This document shows, piece after piece, positions 1-6,667 of a stretch of 7,655 bases of DNA. Each line of letters starts with the position of its first letter. Position 1 is the first letter of the stretch. The notes under the pieces are model-generated. The model worked only from the letters and a program-made list of their open reading frames with translations, was not told where the DNA came from and ran no database searches. Location of the stretch: contig JBEIDK010000150.1 in NCBI GenBank assembly GCA_040383485.1, positions 1 to 7,655 of the forward strand, read 5' to 3'. Position numbers and translations under genes: made by a program. The DNA is from JBEIDK01 sp040383485. GTDB taxonomy: Bacteria > Bacteroidota > Bacteroidia > UBA4408.

Positions 1-160
1 ACTAAAAATAATAATATGTATTTCATATTTAATTACTGAAGAATATTTGGTGAATTTATAAATAAATTGAACTACAACATAAATTTAGGAGTGGTATATC
101 CAAAGTAGAAATTTACAGGCAGATGAAAGGCACAAAAAAAAGAGTTGTACTAGCCTACAA
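1..160. other. AT-rich intergenic stretch, no gene seen
   Basis: No open reading frame with recognisable protein features is present on either strand. A weak 6-bp hairpin (AATATG at 13-18, CATATT at 24-29) is the only structure, and it is too short to call a terminator. The gene upstream of the cas locus is not in the window. Confidence 0.5.
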
Positions 161-340
161 ACAGTTCTTCGTAGTATGCCGTTCGGCGTATGTCTCTGAC
201 TACGCCGCGCTAAACGTCAGTTTCAAAACTGACCCAAACAATTTCCATTTCAAAACAAAGTAAGTCATTCGCCGCTACCGCAAGGCTCTGCCTTATGGAA
301 TATGTTGCCACAAACGAGGACGTTTGCGGTAGCGGGGGTG
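161..340. repeat. Nested palindromic (MITE/REP-like) intergenic element
   Basis: This stretch is dense in inverted repeats and richer in GC than its flanks. CGTAGT at 170-175 pairs with ACTACG at 199-204 around an inner hairpin (TATGCCG 175-181, CGGCGTA 184-190). GTCAGTTT at 216-223 pairs with AAACTGAC at 226-233. A perfect 12-bp inverted repeat, CCGCTACCGCAA at 272-283 and TTGCGGTAGCGG at 324-335, encloses two smaller hairpins (AAGGC 282-286 with GCCTT 290-294; CAAACG 311-316 with CGTTTG 321-326). No transposase gene is present. I infer one or two non-autonomous palindromic elements. The outer borders are approximate. Confidence 0.6.
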
Positions 341-341
341 G

Positions 342-530
342 CAATGTAATGCAACAAGGAGATTTTGGCATACTATAAAGCCACATTGTAATAGAACAAA
401 GAGGTATAGTTATAAAACAAAACGGTAATGTAATACAACAAAGTGGTTTTGCCATACAACAATATTAATACTGCATATAACAAAGTGGTGTTGTATTATA
501 ACAACTTAGTTTTGCCTTGTAGCATAGCAT
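342..530. repeat. Degenerate 21-bp tandem repeat, nine units
   Basis: Nine consecutive units of exactly 21 bp start at 342, 363, 384, 405, 426, 447, 468, 489 and 510. The best-conserved core is ATACAACAAAGTGG, seen most clearly in the units at 426 and 468; other units keep the ACAACAA centre or part of it. Units at 363, 447 and 510 begin with TTTTGSC, which suggests an older higher-order unit of about 42 bp. The period equals seven codons, so a minus-strand reading frame (210-455) gives a spurious repeating peptide (PLCCITL, PFCFITI, PLCSITM). There are no unique spacers, so this is not a CRISPR array. Its function is unknown. Confidence 0.7.
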
Positions 531-631
531 AAATGCTAGTTTTCATTAAAAAAAAGCTAGAATAAAATAATTTTATTGAATGAATAAGCGAAATAGAAAC
601 AGTTTAATTATAGATTGTATAATATAAAAAA
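531..631. other. AT-rich spacer between tandem repeat and cas9 leader
   Basis: No gene is seen. A short hairpin, TAGCAT at 525-530 with ATGCTA at 533-538 followed by GTTTTC, could act as a weak terminator for plus-strand reading but is below what I would call. The rest is nearly pure A/T and may serve as upstream promoter sequence for cas9. Confidence 0.4.
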
Positions 632-639
632 TATATTTG
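632..639 (+). promoter_or_regulatory. Candidate cas9 promoter -7 box (TATATTTG)
   Basis: TATATTTG matches the Bacteroidota -7 consensus TAnnTTTG. A TTG at 615-617 could be part of the -33 element, but the 14-nt gap is shorter than usual, so the upstream half is weak. A start site about 7 nt downstream (near 646) would give cas9 a leader of about 100 nt that is antisense to the whole tracrRNA. The sequence is AT-rich, so a chance match is possible. Confidence 0.4.
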
Positions 640-640
640 G

Positions 641-672
641 GAAAAGAAAAGGCGAGAATTGCTTCCCGCCTT
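641..672 (-). terminator. Rho-independent terminator of tracrRNA
   Basis: On the minus strand AAGGCG (672-667) pairs with CGCCTT (654-649), with one C/A mismatch, three more pairs (GAA 665-663 with TTC 658-656) and a 4-nt loop. The stem is followed by TTTTCTTTT (650-642). Stem plus T-tract is the standard intrinsic terminator form, and the stem also serves as the last hairpin of the tracrRNA. Confidence 0.8.
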
Positions 673-720
673 AGATGTTTTCACAACGGAATAATCCTTA
701 TTGTGAATAGCTTCAAAATG
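641..720 (-). ncRNA. tracrRNA
   Basis: Read on the minus strand from about 720 down to 641, this has the parts of a type II tracrRNA in order. First is an anti-repeat (about 720-701, CATTTTGAAGCTATTCACAA). Next is the nexus region AAGGATTATTCCGTTG (699-684), which strongly resembles the AAGGCTAGTCCGTT segment of the S. pyogenes tracrRNA and lies between CACAA (705-701) and TTGTG (686-682). Then comes a linker AAAACATCT, and finally a GC-rich hairpin (672-649) with a T-rich tail. Its role is to pair with the repeat part of crRNA, form the scaffold bound by Cas9 and allow crRNA maturation. The 5' end is inferred from the promoter box at 726-733. The array is not in the window, so anti-repeat pairing cannot be tested here, but position next to cas9 and the nexus and terminator make the call strong. 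Confidence 0.86.
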
Positions 721-725
721 TGAGA

Positions 726-733
726 CAAATATA
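726..733 (-). promoter_or_regulatory. Candidate tracrRNA promoter -7 box (TATATTTG)
   Basis: On the minus strand this reads TATATTTG, matching TAnnTTTG and identical to the box facing it at 632-639. It predicts a start near 720, just 5' of the anti-repeat, which fits the expected tracrRNA 5' end. No clear TTTG -33 element is visible; that position would lie inside the first cas9 codons. Confidence 0.5.
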
Positions 734-746
734 TAAATTAATTGAT

Positions 747-3700
747 ATGAAAAAAATTTTAGGATTAGATTTGGGAACCAACAGTATAGGTTGGGCTTTG
801 ATTGAACAAGACTTTGAAAACAAGGTTGGTAGTATTATTAATATTGGTAGTCGAATTATACCAATGTCGCAAGATGTAATGGGTAAGTTTGATAGTGGAG
901 TTACAGAAACCCAAACAAAAGTTAGAACAGGTTTTAGAGGTGTTAGGCGTTTAAGAGAGAGAGCTTTACTCAGAAGAGAACGATTGCACAGAGTATTAAA
1001 TATTTTAGGTTTTTTACCTGAACATTATGCAAGGCAAATTGATTTTAAAAATAAACTAGGGCAATTTATTAATGAATCAGAACCGAAGTTGGTTTATAAA
1101 AAAAATCAAACTACCAACAATTATGAATTTATTTTTCAAAAATCATTCAATGAAATGTTGCAAGATTTTGCAATTCATCAACCGAGAGTATTAGAGAATA
1201 ATAAGAAAATTCCATTTGATTGGACTATATACTATTTAAGAAAAAAGGCATTACATTCTAAAATAGAAAAAGAAGAATTGGCTTGGCTCTTATTGCATTT
1301 CAATCAAAAAAGAGGCTATTATCAATTAAGAGGCGAAGAGGCTGATGAAAGTGATAATAAATTAGTAGAATTTCATTCGCTAACAGTTTTAAAAGTAGAA
1401 GACAGCGGGGATAAAAAGAAGGATGAAGTTTGGTATAATGTACATCTTGAAAATGGTTGGATTTACAGGCGCACTAGCAAGTTCCCTTTAGATTGGGCAG
1501 GCAAAGTAAAAGAGTTTATCGTAACTACAGACTTAAATGAAGATGGAAGTATTAAAACAGATAAAGAAGGCAAAGAAAAACGTTCTTTTAGAGCACCAGC
1601 CGAAGACGATTGGACATTGATTAAAAAGAAAACAGAATTTGATATTGAAAGAAGTAATAAAACCGTTGGCTCATACATTTATGAAACCCTTTTACATAAC
1701 CCCAATCAAAAAATTAAAGGGCGCTTAGTGAGGACTATTGAACGTAAGTTTTATAAAAGTGAATTAGAGCAAATTTTAATGAAGCAAATTGAAGAACATG
1801 ATGAATTAAAAAACACAAAACTTTATGAAGCCTGCATTGAAGAATTGTATGAAAGTAATGAGACGCACAGAAATACAATTTCAAATAGAGGATTTAATTA
1901 CTTATTCATTAACGATATTATTTTTTATCAACGACCACTTAAAAGTAAAAAGTCAGAAATAAGCGATTGTAGTTTTGAAAAAAGAACTTATAATTTAAAT
2001 GGTGAAAAGAAAAGCGAATCAATTAAGTGTATAGCTAAATCACATCCATTATTTCAAGAATTTAGACTGTTACAATTTATTCAGAACCTTAAAATTTATG
2101 CAAGAGAAAAAGAGGTTAGTGGCAAATTAGAAACCGATGTAAATGTTACAAATGAATTTCTAAAATCAGAAGAAGATTGGTTAAACTTATTTGAATGGCT
2201 TAACGATAAAAAGGATATTGACCAGAAAGCTTTCTTGAAATATCCTGCCTTTAATCTAAAAAAGGAAGTTGAAAAATACAGATGGAATTACATTGATGAT
2301 AATGAGAAAAAATATCCTTGCAACGAAACTTACTACCAAATAAAATCAAGATTAGAAAAGGTACGAAATGTACCTACAAATTTTTTAACCAATGAAATTG
2401 AAGAAGCGCTTTGGCACATTTTATATTCAGTAGAAGACAAACTTGAAATTGAACGTGCGCTAAAATCATTTGCAATAAAACATAATCTAGATGTAAATAG
2501 TTTTGTTGATTCATTCAAAAAATATCCTCCTTACAAAAAAGAGTATGGTTCTTATTCGGCTAAAGCAATTAAGAAATTATTATCACTTATGCGATTTGGT
2601 AATTATTGGAATGCAAATAAAATTGATAATAAAACCGTCAAAAGAATTGAAAATATAATTGATGGTATTGCTGATGAGAAAATAAATGAACGTGTAAGAG
2701 AAAAAGCAATAAAATTAAATACAGTAAACGATTTTAAAGGATTACCACTTTGGTTTGCAAGCTATGTCGTTTATGATAGACATTCTGAAAGTGGTAATGC
2801 CAAAAAATGGACTAGTCCAAAAGATATAGAATTCTTTTTAAAAGAGGAATTCAAACAACACTCATTACGCAACCCAATTGTTGAACAAGTAATTGCTGAA
2901 ACCTTAAGAGTAGTAAAAGACATATGGAAAATTCATGGAAATAGTGAAGTGAACTATTTTGATGAAATTCATATTGAGCTTGGTAGAGAAATGAAAAACC
3001 CTGCCGATAAGCGCAAGCAAATGACAACTCAAATTACTAATAATGAAAATAATAACCTCCGAATAAAGGCACTATTATTGGAGTTATTAAATCCAGAACA
3101 TAAAGTTGAAAATGTTCGCCCATATTCTCCAAGTCAGCAAGAAATACTAAAAATTTATGAGGATGGTGTATTAAACTCTGTAAATGAAATTCCTGAAGAA
3201 ATACTGAAAATAAGCAAGTCTTCACAACCTAGTAAATCTGAACTTACTAGGTATAAACTTTGGTTAGACCAAAAGTACCGTTCGCCTTATACAGGCGAAG
3301 TAATCCCTCTAAGTAAATTGTTTACACCTACTTACGAAATAGAACATATTATACCACAATCAAGGTTTTTTGATGATTCTTTTACCAATAAAGTTATATG
3401 CGAATCAGAAGTGAACAAAGACAAAGATAACAGCACGGCTTATGCTTACATCAAAACGAATCATCGCAAAAAAATAGAATTAAGTGGAGGCAAAGAAGTA
3501 ACTCTTTTAAGCATTGAAGAATATGAGCGTTTTGTTCAAGAAAACTTTTCAAAGTCAAGGTCTAAAATGAAAAAATTGTTGATGGAAGATATTCCTGAAA
3601 GTTTTATTGAACGTCAATTAAATGATAGCAGATACATAAGTAAAGTTGTAAAGAACATTCTGTCGCAAATTGTAAGAGAAGAAAATGAACAAGAATTAAC

Positions 3701-5306
3701 CTCTAAAAACGTTCTTTCTAGTAATGGTTCAATAACTACAACATTAAAACAAGATTGGGGCTTGAATGATATATGGAATGATATTATTACTCCGCGTTTT
3801 GAAAGGTTAAACGAATTAACTAAGAGTAGCAATTTTGGCGAGTGGAAAAATAAAGAGGGTAAAAAAGTGTTTCAAACACAAGTACCATTAGCAATACAAA
3901 AAGGCTTTAACAAAAAACGAATAGACCATAGGCACCATGCATTAGATGCTTTAGTAATTGCGTGTGCAACAAGAAGCCATATCAATTATTTAAACAATGA
4001 ATACGCTAATGCAAAGGCTAAAGACTTACGGTTTGATTTAAGAAATAAGTTGTGTTCAAAAAAGTATAATGAATCAAATAAAGAAAATTACAAATGGATT
4101 TTTAATAAGCCTTGGGCCTCATTTACGCATGACACAAAAAGTAAATTAACTTCTACCATAATTAGCTTTAAACAAAACATTAGAGTCATAAATAAAACCG
4201 TAAATTATTATCAAAAATTTCACAATGGAGAAAAGGTTATAGTAAAACAAACAAAAGGAGAAAGTTGGGCTATTCGTAAGCCTATGCACAAGGATACCAT
4301 TTCGGGGAGTGTGACAATTCGAAGCAAAAAACAAGTGCAATTATCAGCAGCAATTGATAATTGTGAAATGATAATTGATAAACACTTAAAAAAACAAATT
4401 CAAGTATTAATAAAAAATAATTTTGATAAAAAGAAGATTCTGAAATTCTTCAAAGACCTTGAAAATAAATGGAATTCGAAAGATGTTTCGAGAGTTGAAA
4501 TTTATTATTTTGATTCTGAAAATGTTGCTTCACGAGTAAAACTTGATGAAACTTTTGATTCAAAAAGAATTGAAAGTTCTATAACTGATACCGGTATTCA
4601 AAAAATACTTTTAAAACACCTTTATAAATATAATAAGTTTAATGAGAAGGATGAAATCACTGAGCAACCAGAACTTGCATTTTCTCCCGACGGTATTGAA
4701 GAATTGAACAAAAATATTGTAGTTTTAAATAATGGAAAGTTTCATCAACCAATCATTAAAATTCGCACTTATGAACCTAAAGGAAATAAGTTTCGTGTCG
4801 GGGTAAGTGGTAATAAAAAAGACAAATTTGTTGAAGCTGCAAAAGGCACAAACTTATTTTTCGCCATCTATCAAGATGAAAAAGGAAAACGAAATTATGA
4901 AACTATCCCATTAAACATTGTAATTGAAAATCAAAAGCAAGGTGCATTAAATAATATTAAACCCGAGGATTGTTCAGTTCCGAAAACAAATGCAAATGGC
5001 GCCAAATTGCTATTTTTCTTATGTCCTAATGACTTGGTATATGTGCCAACTAAAGAAGAAATTGAGAATAATAGCCCTTCAAATTTACTTTTGCTAAATA
5101 ATGAACAATGTAATAGGATTTATAAAGTTGTCAGCTTTTCAGGCACACAATGTTTCTTAATCAGAAACGACATTGCAATTTCAATTGTCAATAAGGTAGA
5201 GTTTTCGGCTCTTAATAAAATGGAAAAAGATTTTGAAGGAATTATGATAAAAGATGTGTGCATCAAAATACAAGTTAATAGACTTGGCAAAATTGAAAAA
5301 TATTAA
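747..5306 (+). CDS. cas9: Cas9, type II-C CRISPR RNA-guided DNA endonuclease
   Basis: Cas9 (1519 aa) is guided by crRNA:tracrRNA and cuts both strands of target DNA. Visible in order: RuvC-I with LGLDLGTNSIGWAL (Asp8); arginine-rich bridge helix (about 57-92, RGVRRLRERALLRRERLHR); a long alpha-helical REC lobe containing NQKRGYYQLRGEE (about 185-198); RuvC-II with IHIELGRE (Glu744); HNH with YEIEHIIPQSR (Glu866-His867) and Asn890 in ESEVNKDKD; RuvC-III with DHRHHALDAL (His1064, Asp1067); then about 400 residues of wedge/PAM-interacting C-terminal region. All catalytic positions are filled. HNH has Glu-His where S. pyogenes Cas9 has Asp-His, as I recall for many Bacteroidota Cas9s. The length is large for II-C but normal for this clade. 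I chose the ATG at 747 because MKKILGLDLG matches family N-termini; an in-frame GTG at 720 would add nine residues overlapping the tracrRNA anti-repeat. No Shine-Dalgarno site is seen. No csn2 or cas4 is in the window, supporting II-C. Confidence 0.97.
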   Translation: MKKILGLDLGTNSIGWALIEQDFENKVGSIINIGSRIIPMSQDVMGKFDSGVTETQTKVRTGFRGVRRLRERALLRRERLHRVLNILGFLPEHYARQIDFKNKLGQFINESEPKLVYKKNQTTNNYEFIFQKSFNEMLQDFAIHQPRVLENNKKIPFDWTIYYLRKKALHSKIEKEELAWLLLHFNQKRGYYQLRGEEADESDNKLVEFHSLTVLKVEDSGDKKKDEVWYNVHLENGWIYRRTSKFPLDWAGKVKEFIVTTDLNEDGSIKTDKEGKEKRSFRAPAEDDWTLIKKKTEFDIERSNKTVGSYIYETLLHNPNQKIKGRLVRTIERKFYKSELEQILMKQIEEHDELKNTKLYEACIEELYESNETHRNTISNRGFNYLFINDIIFYQRPLKSKKSEISDCSFEKRTYNLNGEKKSESIKCIAKSHPLFQEFRLLQFIQNLKIYAREKEVSGKLETDVNVTNEFLKSEEDWLNLFEWLNDKKDIDQKAFLKYPAFNLKKEVEKYRWNYIDDNEKKYPCNETYYQIKSRLEKVRNVPTNFLTNEIEEALWHILYSVEDKLEIERALKSFAIKHNLDVNSFVDSFKKYPPYKKEYGSYSAKAIKKLLSLMRFGNYWNANKIDNKTVKRIENIIDGIADEKINERVREKAIKLNTVNDFKGLPLWFASYVVYDRHSESGNAKKWTSPKDIEFFLKEEFKQHSLRNPIVEQVIAETLRVVKDIWKIHGNSEVNYFDEIHIELGREMKNPADKRKQMTTQITNNENNNLRIKALLLELLNPEHKVENVRPYSPSQQEILKIYEDGVLNSVNEIPEEILKISKSSQPSKSELTRYKLWLDQKYRSPYTGEVIPLSKLFTPTYEIEHIIPQSRFFDDSFTNKVICESEVNKDKDNSTAYAYIKTNHRKKIELSGGKEVTLLSIEEYERFVQENFSKSRSKMKKLLMEDIPESFIERQLNDSRYISKVVKNILSQIVREENEQELTSKNVLSSNGSITTTLKQDWGLNDIWNDIITPRFERLNELTKSSNFGEWKNKEGKKVFQTQVPLAIQKGFNKKRIDHRHHALDALVIACATRSHINYLNNEYANAKAKDLRFDLRNKLCSKKYNESNKENYKWIFNKPWASFTHDTKSKLTSTIISFKQNIRVINKTVNYYQKFHNGEKVIVKQTKGESWAIRKPMHKDTISGSVTIRSKKQVQLSAAIDNCEMIIDKHLKKQIQVLIKNNFDKKKILKFFKDLENKWNSKDVSRVEIYYFDSENVASRVKLDETFDSKRIESSITDTGIQKILLKHLYKYNKFNEKDEITEQPELAFSPDGIEELNKNIVVLNNGKFHQPIIKIRTYEPKGNKFRVGVSGNKKDKFVEAAKGTNLFFAIYQDEKGKRNYETIPLNIVIENQKQGALNNIKPEDCSVPKTNANGAKLLFFLCPNDLVYVPTKEEIENNSPSNLLLLNNEQCNRIYKVVSFSGTQCFLIRNDIAISIVNKVEFSALNKMEKDFEGIMIKDVCIKIQVNRLGKIEKY

Positions 5307-5444
5307 ATGATTAAACGGACTCTATATTTCGGAAACCCTGCTTATTTGAGCTTGAAAGATGCTCAGTTGATTGTGCGTTTGCCTGAAGTAGAGAAAAATG
5401 AGATTCCTCGTTTCTCTCGGAATGACAGACAAAGTAAAGTTTAA
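5307..5444 (+). pseudogene. Truncated cas1 copy (first 31 codons, then repeat-derived tail)
   Basis: The ATG follows the cas9 TAA with no gap. The first 94 bp (5307-5400) match the start of intact cas1 (5572-5665) at 88 of 94 positions by my alignment. The peptide starts MIKRTLYFGNPAYLSLKDAQ and after Lys30-Asn31 runs into the palindromic element, giving a foreign tail (EIPRFSRNDRQSKV) and a stop at 5442-5444. Four of the six differences are synonymous. It lacks all Cas1 catalytic residues and cannot integrate DNA. It probably marks the ancestral junction, where cas1 began directly at the end of cas9. Whether the 45-residue peptide is made, or helps pass ribosomes toward cas1, is unknown. Confidence 0.88.
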
Positions 5445-5536
5445 ATGGAGGAAAAAGGATTGCGCGCGTCGCGCGCAATCCTTTTTCCTCTTCACTGTCT
5501 AAGGGCTTCTGTCATTCCGAACATAGTGAGGAATCT
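5401..5536. repeat. Palindromic REP/MITE-like element, copy 1
   Basis: The outer arms are 29-nt imperfect inverted repeats: 5401-5429 starts AGATTCCTCG and holds CTCGGAATGACAGA, and 5508-5536 reads TCTGTCATTCCGAAC and ends GAGGAATCT. Nested in the centre is a perfect 20-bp stem (5448-5467 with 5471-5490) with a GTC loop and a GCGCGC core. Copies 2 and 3 near the window end share the arms but have a different GC core. Elements with GTCATTCCGAAC...GAGGAATC arms are common between genes in Bacteroidota. No transposase is encoded. In mRNA the central stem would fold strongly between cas9 and cas1. The following 35 bp (5537-5571) belong to neither this element nor cas1. Confidence 0.88.
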
Positions 5537-5571
5537 CTATTTTAATGAAAGGTATTTAATAACAATGTTTC

Positions 5572-5665
5572 ATGATTAAACGAACTCTATATTTCGGAAA
5601 CCCTGCGTATTTGAGCTTGAAAGATACTCAGTTGGTTGTGCGTTTACCAGAAGTAGAGAAAAATG
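5572..5665 (+). repeat. 94-bp direct repeat (second copy), start of cas1
   Basis: This is the downstream partner of 5307-5400. The two copies flank a 171-bp insert (5401-5571). Both begin exactly at the cas1 ATG and end at GAAAAATG. Removing one repeat plus the insert would restore cas9-TAA-ATG-cas1 with no gap. Confidence 0.88.
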
Positions 5666-6558
5666 ATTTATTGCCAGATAATTTTAAGAAAGAAGCCATT
5701 GCCACAATACCTATTGAAGATATTGGGATTGTGGTGTTAGACCATAAACAAATAACCATTACACAAGCCATTATTGAAGCCCTTTTAGATAATAATGTAG
5801 CATTAGTAACCTGCGACAAAACACATCATCCTACTGGTTTGTTATTACCCCTAAGCGGTAACACCATACAAACCGAGCGTTTTAGAGCACAAATAGACGC
5901 TACCGAACCATTAAAGAAACAGTTGTGGGCGCAAACGGTTACTCAAAAAATAAAGAATCAAGCCGCTAACTTCAAAAACTTAGGCATTGATAATGCATAC
6001 TTTACACCTTACATACGCAATGTAAAAAGTGGTGACTCGGACAACTGCGAGGCAACAGTAGCTGCATATTACTGGAGAAATCTTTCTCCAGTACTTACTT
6101 CCCTACCAAATTCATTCTGCTCCAATACCGCAGAAGGAAAGGGTCAGGGTGGGACTGCATTTATACGACACCGGGAAGGCTTACCTCCAAATAACTATTT
6201 TAATTATGCTTATGCAATATTAAGGGCAACCATGGCACGCAGCATTGTGGGTGCGGGCTTAATTCCAACACTGGGAATATTCCATCGCAATAAATACAAT
6301 GCCTATTGCCTAGCCGATGATTTAATGGAACCTTACCGACCATTAGTTGATAAGGTTGTTTGCAATATTATCAAAGAGCATGGAATTGATGACGACATCA
6401 GCAAAGAAATAAAGGCCGTAATGTTACAAATACCTGCTATGGATGTGATGATTGATGATGAAAAAAGCCCCTTAATGAATGCCACACAACGCACAGCAGT
6501 AAGCCTTGTAAAATGCTTTACTGGCGAACAGCGTAAAATTTTATATCCTGAAATGTAG
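5572..6558 (+). CDS. cas1: Cas1, CRISPR spacer integrase
   Basis: Cas1 (328 aa) with Cas2 integrates new spacers into the array. The N-terminal beta-rich domain (about 1-95) starts MIKRTLYFGNPAYLSLKD, and the helical catalytic domain follows. Metal-binding residues are present: Glu160 in NCEATVAAYYW, His238 in LGIFHRNKYNAY, and Asp250 in LADDLMEPYRP. The protein is about 20-25 residues longer than type II-C relatives as I recall them. The excess lies between YYWRNL (about 166-171) and FIRHREGLPPNN (197-208), where relatives have only a few residues, and the DNA there is a palindrome. The catalytic residues flank rather than fall in this segment, so activity is uncertain but not excluded. The ATG at 5572 matches the family start and has no Shine-Dalgarno site. 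The first 94 bp are duplicated upstream at 5307-5400. Confidence 0.95.
   Translation: MIKRTLYFGNPAYLSLKDTQLVVRLPEVEKNDLLPDNFKKEAIATIPIEDIGIVVLDHKQITITQAIIEALLDNNVALVTCDKTHHPTGLLLPLSGNTIQTERFRAQIDATEPLKKQLWAQTVTQKIKNQAANFKNLGIDNAYFTPYIRNVKSGDSDNCEATVAAYYWRNLSPVLTSLPNSFCSNTAEGKGQGGTAFIRHREGLPPNNYFNYAYAILRATMARSIVGAGLIPTLGIFHRNKYNAYCLADDLMEPYRPLVDKVVCNIIKEHGIDDDISKEIKAVMLQIPAMDVMIDDEKSPLMNATQRTAVSLVKCFTGEQRKILYPEM
6070..6162. repeat. Palindromic sequence inside cas1, probable in-frame insertion
   Basis: TACTGGAGAAA at 6070-6080 and TTTCTCCAGTA at 6083-6093 form a perfect 11-bp inverted repeat with a 2-nt gap. Next to it is a longer imperfect palindrome: TCCC(T)ACC at 6100-6107 against GGTGGGA at 6148-6154, enclosing TTCaTTCTGC at 6111-6120 against GCAGAAgGAA at 6130-6139. 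The encoded segment (about residues 172-196, SPVLTSLPNSF...GKGQGGTA) has no counterpart in Cas1 relatives as I recall them. GGAAAGGGTCAGGGTGGGAC at the right end resembles the GAGGAGGCTGGGAGGGG end of the element after cas1. I infer insertion of a small palindromic element that kept the frame; exact borders are uncertain. Confidence 0.6.
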
Positions 6559-6662
6559 CCCCTCTAAATCTCCCCAAGGGGAGACTTAAACAAATGAAGA
6601 ATGAAAATATGTACTAAATTATTTACTTCAAAACTCCTCCCCTTTGAGGAGGCTGGGAGGGG
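6559..6662. repeat. Inverted-repeat element between cas1 and cas2
   Basis: It starts immediately after the cas1 TAG. The ends are inverted: CCCCTC at 6559-6564 and GAGGGG at 6657-6662. Each side holds its own hairpin: TCTCCCC 6569-6575 with GGGGAGA 6578-6584 on the left, and CTCCTC 6634-6639 with GAGGAG 6646-6651 on the right. About 45 bp of AT-rich sequence lies between. The two sides look like diverged copies of one palindromic unit in opposite orientation, a form common in Bacteroidota intergenic regions. There is no coding content. The right arm also supplies the sequence just upstream of the cas2 start. Confidence 0.75.
6655..6660 (+). promoter_or_regulatory. Shine-Dalgarno-like site for cas2, supplied by the repeat
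   Basis: GGGAGG lies 7 nt before the ATG at 6668, a good position for ribosome binding. It is part of the terminal inverted repeat of the preceding element. No other gene here has such a site, and Bacteroidota seldom depend on it, so its use is uncertain. It supports 6668 over the upstream in-frame TTG at 6644. Confidence 0.4.
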
Positions 6663-6667
6663 CTGAT

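Noticed and set aside
13..29. Hairpin AATATG/CATATT as a terminator of an upstream gene
   Set aside because: The 6-bp AT-rich stem is too weak, no T-tract follows, and no gene end is visible before it.
210..455. Minus-strand 81-codon reading frame
   Set aside because: It spans the palindrome nest and the 21-bp tandem repeat; the repeating Cys/Pro/Ile/Thr peptide follows from the DNA period, not from a protein family.
342..530. Tandem repeat as a CRISPR array
   Set aside because: Units are contiguous with no unique spacers, are too short and degenerate, and do not match the anti-repeat of the tracrRNA.
720..746. Upstream GTG start for cas9
   Set aside because: It adds nine residues not seen at Cas9 N-termini and overlaps the tracrRNA anti-repeat and promoter box; ATG at 747 gives the standard MKKILGLDLG start.
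3345..3347. Glu-His in the HNH motif as a damaging change from Asp-His
   Set aside because: EIEHIIPQSR with the downstream Asn890 is, as I recall, common in Bacteroidota Cas9 proteins, so this looks like clade variation rather than inactivation.
6644..6667. Upstream TTG start for cas2
   Set aside because: It would translate the arm of the inverted-repeat element; the ATG at 6668 has a better-placed ribosome site and gives a family-like N-terminus.
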